Assembly: GCA_022823775.1 (NCBI GenBank)
Contig: JAJEHI010000158.1
Coordinates: forward strand, 1 to 64,000
Source of the DNA: Defluviicoccus sp.
GTDB taxonomy: Bacteria; Pseudomonadota; Alphaproteobacteria; MPNO01
Reading direction: 5' to 3'
DNA length: 64,000 nucleotides
In this document: positions 59,774 to 64,000 of the stretch, one piece after another
How positions within the stretch are numbered: the stretch's first letter is position 1
Layout: each line of letters opens with the position of its first letter
Translations under genes and position numbers: made by a program
Notes under the pieces: model-generated
Databases searched by the model: none
What the model was told of the DNA's origin: nothing
What the model saw: only the letters and a program-made list of their open reading frames with translations

Positions 59774-61171
59774 GTGGCGCGGCATTCTTTCGACATCGCC
59801 GTTCTCGGCGGCGGACCGGGAGGTTACGTCTCGGCGATTCGCGCGGCCCAGCTCGGGATGAAGGCATGCGTGGTGGAACGGGAACATCTGGGCGGGATTT
59901 GTCTCAACTGGGGCTGCATTCCGACCAAGGCGTTGCTCAAGACCTCGGAGATCAATCACCTGCTGGGCAATCTCGACGGTTTCGGCTTCGCCGCCGAGTC
60001 CGTTTCCTTCGATCTCGAGAAGATCGTCAAGCGTTCGCGGGACGTGGCGGGTCGCCTGAGCGCCGGGGTAAGCCACCTGCTCAGGAAGAACGGGGTCGCA
60101 GTAATCGAGGGGCACGGTCGGCTGCGAGGACCCGGAACGGTATCCGTCGAACGCGATGGCGCCCCGGTCGAGGAAATCGAGGCGCCGCACGTCGTGCTCG
60201 CCACGGGCGCGCGCGCCCGTACCCTTCCGGGGTTGGAACCGGACGGCGAGCGGATCTGGACCTACCGGGAAGCGATGGTTCCGCCCGCGATGCCGTCGTC
60301 CCTTATGGTAATCGGCTCGGGTGCGATCGGTATCGAATTCGCGAGCTTCTACCGCGACCTGGGTGCGGAGGTGACGGTCGTCGAAATTCTCGACCGCATA
60401 CTTCCCGTAGAAGACGAAGAAATCTCCTCAATTGCTAGAAAAGCTTTCGAAAAACAGGGTATCGAAATCCTGACCGGCGGGGCGGTTACCGCCCTCGAGC
60501 CCCAGGGCGCGGGAGTCGCGGCAACGATCGAAGCGGACCGGGAGACGCGCCGGATCGAGGTGGAGAAAGTCATTCTCGCCGTCGGGATCGTGGGCAACGT
60601 GGAAGACATCGGGCTCGAAGGAACGGCCGTCGAGGTGGACCGCGGCCATGTCGTCGTGAATTCCTGGAACGAGACGGGAGAGGCCGGCGTCTACGCGATC
60701 GGGGACCTGGTGGGCCCGCCATGGCTCGCGCACAAGGCGAGCCACGAAGGCGTGATCTGCGTCGAGCGCATCGCGGGGAAGGAGACCCGCCCGCTCGACG
60801 TCTCCAGCATTCCGGGCTGCACCTATTGCCGGCCGCAGATCGCAAGCGTCGGCCTTACCGAAGCCGCGGCGAAAGAGGCGGGCCACGAGGTGAAGGTCGG
60901 ACGGTTTCCCTACCTCTCCAACGGCAAGGCGATCGCCATCGGCGACGACGAGGGTACGGTCAAGACGGTATTCGATGCCTCGACCGGCGCGTTGCTCGGC
61001 GCCCACATGATCGGACCGGAGGTGACCGAGCTCATCCAGGGTTTCGCCATAGCCAGGACGCTGGAGACCACCGAGGCGGAGCTCATGGAAACGGTTTTCC
61101 CCCATCCGACGCTGTCCGAAACGATGCACGAGTCGGTCCTTGACGCCTACGGGCGGGCACTTCATTTCTAG
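59774..61171 (+). CDS. lpd: Dihydrolipoyl dehydrogenase (E3)
   Basis: Reoxidises dihydrolipoamide and reduces NAD+. The protein has 465 residues. The FAD site is [10 protein letters not shown] at 12-21, the redox disulfide is in [16 protein letters not shown] at about 39-54, the NAD site is [13 protein letters not shown] near 183, and the active-site [10 protein letters not shown] is at the C-terminus. GTG start at 59774 after GGGGAGG. An AT-rich codon island lies at about 60397-60470 (see findings). Confidence 0.96.
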   Translation: MARHSFDIAVLGGGPGGYVSAIRAAQLGMKACVVEREHLGGICLNWGCIPTKALLKTSEINHLLGNLDGFGFAAESVSFDLEKIVKRSRDVAGRLSAGVSHLLRKNGVAVIEGHGRLRGPGTVSVERDGAPVEEIEAPHVVLATGARARTLPGLEPDGERIWTYREAMVPPAMPSSLMVIGSGAIGIEFASFYRDLGAEVTVVEILDRILPVEDEEISSIARKAFEKQGIEILTGGAVTALEPQGAGVAATIEADRETRRIEVEKVILAVGIVGNVEDIGLEGTAVEVDRGHVVVNSWNETGEAGVYAIGDLVGPPWLAHKASHEGVICVERIAGKETRPLDVSSIPGCTYCRPQIASVGLTEAAAKEAGHEVKVGRFPYLSNGKAIAIGDDEGTVKTVFDASTGALLGAHMIGPEVTELIQGFAIARTLETTEAELMETVFPHPTLSETMHESVLDAYGRALHF

Positions 61172-61202
61172 GTTGAGCCGGTCGGGAAGGATTGCCCTTG
61201 CG

Positions 61203-62159
61203 ATGACCAGCGCCAGCCAGACCGCGACGGTCCGCCATCCGGAAAAAATCGGACGGCAGGACAATCCGATCCCCCGGAAGCCGCCCTGGATCCGGGTGAG
61301 GGCGCCGGTCTCCCCGGCCTACGGCGAGACCCGCAAAGTGGTGCGCGACCTCGGCCTCGCGACGGTGTGCGAAGAAGCGGCGTGCCCCAATATCGGGGAG
61401 TGCTGGGCGCGGCGACATGCGACGATGATGATCCTGGGAAGCGTCTGTACCCGGGCTTGCGCCTTCTGCAACGTCGCGACGGGAATTCCCGACCGCCTGG
61501 ACCCGCACGAGCCGGGCCGGGTCGCCGAAGCGGTCGCGAGGCTGGGCCTGCGGCACGTCGTCATCACGTCGGTCGACCGCGACGATCTCGACGACGGGGG
61601 CGCCGGGCATTTCGCGCGCGTGATCGGCGCCATCCGCCAACTCAACCCCGGCACCACCATCGAGGTCCTGACGCCCGATTTCCTGAGAAAGGACGGGGCA
61701 ATCGAACGGGTCGTCGAAGCGCGCCCCGATGTCTACAACCACAACCTCGAAACCGTGCCGAGGCTCTACCCGACGGTGCGGCCGGGGGCCCGGTATTTCC
61801 ACTCGCTCAGGCTGCTTGACCGGGTGAAACAACTCGATCCGACGATGTTCACCAAGTCGGGGCTCATGGTGGGGCTCGGCGAGAGCCGGGAAGAGGTTCA
61901 CCAGGTGATGGACGACCTGCGTGCCGCGGACGTGGATTTCCTCACCGTCGGCCAGTATCTCCAACCCACGCCCAAGCATCACGCGATCGAGCGCTTCTGG
62001 ACTCCGGAAGAGTTCGAAGGGCTCGCCGCGATGGCCAAGGGCAGGGGATTCCTGATGGTCTCCGCGACGCCGCTGACGCGCTCTTCCTACCACGCCGACC
62101 GGGATTTCGAGTCGCTGCGGGCGGCGCGTCGGTCGCGGCGGCCAGGGGCGTCGGGCTGA
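61203..62159 (+). CDS. lipA: Lipoyl synthase
   Basis: Radical SAM enzyme that inserts two sulfurs into protein-bound octanoate, serving the lipoyl domains encoded just upstream. The protein has 318 residues. The SAM cluster motif Cys82-x3-Cys86-x2-Cys89 ([10 protein letters not shown]) and the auxiliary cluster ligands Cys56, Cys61 and Cys67 are complete. ATG 61203 is preferred to a start 63 bases earlier that overlaps lpd. Confidence 0.96.
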   Translation: MTSASQTATVRHPEKIGRQDNPIPRKPPWIRVRAPVSPAYGETRKVVRDLGLATVCEEAACPNIGECWARRHATMMILGSVCTRACAFCNVATGIPDRLDPHEPGRVAEAVARLGLRHVVITSVDRDDLDDGGAGHFARVIGAIRQLNPGTTIEVLTPDFLRKDGAIERVVEARPDVYNHNLETVPRLYPTVRPGARYFHSLRLLDRVKQLDPTMFTKSGLMVGLGESREEVHQVMDDLRAADVDFLTVGQYLQPTPKHHAIERFWTPEEFEGLAAMAKGRGFLMVSATPLTRSSYHADRDFESLRAARRSRRPGASG

Positions 62160-62163
62160 CGCC

Positions 62164-62649
62164 ATGCCGAGCCACACGGAAGTCCGTTACGCCGCATACG
62201 AACCTGGTCAGATTTTCGGCCTCGTGGCGGATGTCGAGAGCTATCCGTCCTTCCTGCCCTGGTGCACCGATTGCAGGATCGTCAAGCGCGACGGAAACGT
62301 GCTCCATGCCGACCTTGAAATCGGCTTCAAGATGGTGAACGAGAGCTTCCGCTCCCGGGTGACGCTGGATCCGGTCGAGCGCATCGACATCGTTTATCTC
62401 GACGGGCCGTTCCGCTATCTGAACAGCTGCTGGAAATTCAATCCGAAAGGCGAGGGCTGCCTGATCGATTTCTCCATCGACTTCGAGTTCAGGTCGTTGC
62501 TGCTGCGCAAGATCATGGGCCCGTTGTTCAACGAGGTCGTCCGCCGCAGCGTAGGCGCGTTCGTGAGCCGGGCGGATTTCCTCTACGGCCGCGGGAGCCG
62601 GGGGAGGGGAAGCGCCCGCGGCAGGCTCTCGCCTTCGGTTCAGAAATAG
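62164..62649 (+). CDS. Coq10/RatA-type START-domain protein
   Basis: Polyketide cyclase/START-like fold that binds ubiquinone and supports its use in respiration; the E. coli member RatA was described as a toxin. The protein has 161 residues. It opens MPSHTEVRYAAYEPGQIFGLVADVESYPSFLPWC and carries FRSLLLRKIMGPLFNEVVRR. It starts 4 bases after lipA. The last 10 bases overlap the convergent DUF429 gene. Confidence 0.9.
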   Translation: MPSHTEVRYAAYEPGQIFGLVADVESYPSFLPWCTDCRIVKRDGNVLHADLEIGFKMVNESFRSRVTLDPVERIDIVYLDGPFRYLNSCWKFNPKGEGCLIDFSIDFEFRSLLLRKIMGPLFNEVVRRSVGAFVSRADFLYGRGSRGRGSARGRLSPSVQK

Positions 62650-63443
62650 ACCCTGCCTTCGATCCGCTCGACGGGATCCCGCGCGGCTCCGCGCAGGCGG
62701 GGCAGGTTGGCCGCGGCGACTGCGGCGAGCACCGAATCCAGCGCGTCCCCGCCCGTGTCCTCGATCGCTATTTCCGCAAGCGAATTATCCGGTTCGTTCA
62801 GTAACCCCCTGTATACAAATATCTTTAGGAGATTTCGGCGCGCGTCCCTCAGAACATCGCCCCGGCCCTTGTAGGACCTATAGAGATCGAGCCGCTTGAG
62901 GAGGGATGCGGGGCAGGTTTCGGCGAGCAGCACCTTGCCGGACGCCGGCGCCTGCATCGGAACGACCCGCGCGGCATCGGATTCGACGAGCGGCAGCAGC
63001 ACGCCCGCGATCCCGGCATGGGTCTGGCGATACAGCCGGAGGTTGTAGGCGGAAAACGGCACTCTCGCGGAGCCATCGGTGCGCCGCTTCAGTTCGCGCC
63101 CGTTCGCGGCGCCGCGGCAGGACTCCCGGAGCGAATCGGCGTCCGGATAACGCCCCGGAAAGGCGCGAAGGAACGCCTCCCACCGGGTCTCGCGGATCAG
63201 CGGTTTCGGCAGGCTGAACGGAAAATCGAGACCCGCCGCCGCGCGTCGTTCGCCCGCCAGGAAAGTCCTCAGCGCCGCCAGCGCGGAGTCGCGGTCGCGG
63301 TCGCCGTTCGACAGCTCCCGTGCGGGAAAGCACTCCTCGAGCGTCAGACAACCCCGGATTTGCGTCCCCACCGCGATCCAGATTCGATCGCCCGCCTGCC
63401 GCGCACCCGAAAAATCGACCCCGATGACGCGCTGGCGCGTCAC
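62640..63443 (-). CDS. DUF429-like protein, predicted RNase H-fold nuclease
   Basis: The protein has 267 residues. It opens VIGVDFSGARQAGDRIWIAVG, an RNase H-like first strand with Asp, and has GLDFPFSLP near 75-83 followed by a Glu/Asp-rich C-terminal part (IEDTGGDALDSVLAA) that could supply further acidic residues. The start GTG 63443 overlaps the cinA stop (GTGA), so it is translationally coupled to cinA. Function is not known. This gene is not part of the usual lipA-coq10-cinA-pgpA order. It contains an AT-rich codon island at about 62783-62842. Confidence 0.65.
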   Translation of the reverse strand: MTRQRVIGVDFSGARQAGDRIWIAVGTQIRGCLTLEECFPARELSNGDRDRDSALAALRTFLAGERRAAAGLDFPFSLPKPLIRETRWEAFLRAFPGRYPDADSLRESCRGAANGRELKRRTDGSARVPFSAYNLRLYRQTHAGIAGVLLPLVESDAARVVPMQAPASGKVLLAETCPASLLKRLDLYRSYKGRGDVLRDARRNLLKIFVYRGLLNEPDNSLAEIAIEDTGGDALDSVLAAVAAANLPRLRGAARDPVERIEGRVYF

Positions 63444-63925
63444 CTCAGGAGACCTCCGACAAGACCCATCGCGGCCAGCACGGACGCTTCGCGGACCGCC
63501 GTCCGGCCCCCCGAGAAGGTATAGCGCCAGTGGACGGTTCTTCCTCCCCGGCGGGCGGCGGCGATATGGACCCGGCCGACAGGCTTGGCTTCGGTTCCGC
63601 CTCCGGGTCCCGCGACCCCGGTGATCCCGACGGCGATGTCGGCGGGGCTGTTGGCGAGCCCACCCGTCGCCATCGCGCGAGCAACCGGCTCGCTTACCGC
63701 GCCATGGGTCTCGATCAACCGGGCAGGAACGGAGGCGAGCTCGGTCTTGGCCTCGTTGGTGTAGGTCACGAGGCCGCGTTCGACGACGTCGGAAGAGCCG
63801 GCTATCGCGGTGAGAGCGCCGGCGAGAAGCCCGCCGGTGCAGGATTCCACCGTCGCCACCGTCAGACCCGCCGACCGGCAACGCTGGAGCAGCGCCTCGG
63901 ACGCGCGAAGAATTTCATCGTTCAA
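63440..63925 (-). CDS. CinA C-terminal domain protein (nicotinamide-nucleotide amidase)
   Basis: Deamidates nicotinamide mononucleotide in the NAD salvage cycle (PncC activity). The protein has 161 residues, C-terminal domain only, without the N-terminal MoaB-like part of full CinA. Motifs seen are TVATVESCTGGLLAGALTAIAGSS (about 22-45) and GITGVAGPGGGTEAKPVGRVHIA (about 99-121). The start is TTG 63925, overlapping the pgpA stop (TTGA). No in-frame ATG is available. Confidence 0.92.
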   Translation of the reverse strand: MNDEILRASEALLQRCRSAGLTVATVESCTGGLLAGALTAIAGSSDVVERGLVTYTNEAKTELASVPARLIETHGAVSEPVARAMATGGLANSPADIAVGITGVAGPGGGTEAKPVGRVHIAAARRGGRTVHWRYTFSGGRTAVREASVLAAMGLVGGLLR

Positions 63926-64000
63926 ACCAGCAACTCCCGGACAACCGATAGTCCCGCCAACGCATAGATCCCCGCCAGGATATCGTCCATCATCACGCCC
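63922..64000 (-). CDS. pgpA: Phosphatidylglycerophosphatase A (partial, 5' end outside window)
   Basis: Only the last 25 codons are in the window, read from base 63999 down. GVMMDDILAGIYALAGLSVV is the conserved C-terminal helix of PgpA, with the MDD metal-binding motif. The enzyme removes phosphate from phosphatidylglycerophosphate. Stop overlaps the cinA start, so the two are coupled. Confidence 0.85.
   Translation of the reverse strand, partial: GVMMDDILAGIYALAGLSVVRELLV

Overview
The window is 64 kb of chromosome from a high-GC alphaproteobacterium. Gene order is the long conserved backbone seen in Rhodospirillales-type genomes: the nuo tail with birA, coaX and rnj, then proS-lolCD-dnaE, rpsB-tsf-pyrH-frr-uppS-cdsA-dxr-rseP-bamA-skp-lpxD-fabZ-lpxA, gltA, gltX, comEC, lexA, moeA, moaC, trpCD, a PpiD-type foldase, tpiA-secG-pyrG-kdsA-eno-ftsB, the pdh operon, lipA, coq10, cinA and pgpA. 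Lipoyl-bearing E1-beta, short-form ProRS and the GTTC-N7-GTTC LexA operator all fit Alphaproteobacteria. No rRNA, tRNA, CRISPR array, insertion sequence or phage gene was seen, and no gene-free stretch exceeds about 200 bases.

Layout. 1-9203: complex I genes nuoG (partial) to nuoN, tightly coupled. 9211-13157: birA, coaX, RNase J, a small membrane protein and 3-methyladenine glycosylase. 13278-17976: a four-gene nucleoside-type ABC transporter (BMP family) closed by a strong terminator. 18099-24947: proS, lolC, lolD, dnaE. 25142-37521: translation, isoprenoid/undecaprenyl, phospholipid and outer-membrane assembly genes. 37511-38377: decayed lpxI and lpxB. 38374-46300: gloA on the plus strand, then minus-strand gltA, gltX, lexA, moeA and moaC with comEC on the plus strand. 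46305-50236: trpC, trpD and a PpiD-like foldase on the minus strand. 50420-62649: central metabolism, pyruvate dehydrogenase, lipoate synthase and Coq10. 62640-64000: minus-strand DUF429-like gene, cinA and the end of pgpA.

The most notable feature is the lpxI-lpxB locus. lpxI carries an in-frame TGA early in the gene and lacks roughly 80 internal codons. lpxB is reduced to 277 bases: its first ~30 codons joined to its last ~60, with two further frame changes, yet with both ancestral ATGA junctions to its neighbours preserved. The flanking lpxD, fabZ and lpxA, as well as kdsA, bamA, skp, lolC and lolD, look intact. Unless these enzymes are encoded elsewhere, lipid A synthesis stops at UDP-2,3-diacylglucosamine while outer-membrane protein and lipoprotein machinery remains.

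Other departures from the usual order are the absence of trpE/trpG between the foldase gene and trpD, the inserted glycosylase plus ABC cluster before proS, and a DUF429 gene between cinA and coq10. Regulatory sequence worth noting includes a compound LexA operator over the lexA promoter, two perfect hairpins in the rpsB leader, and three short AT-rich codon islands inside proS, lpd and the DUF429 gene.
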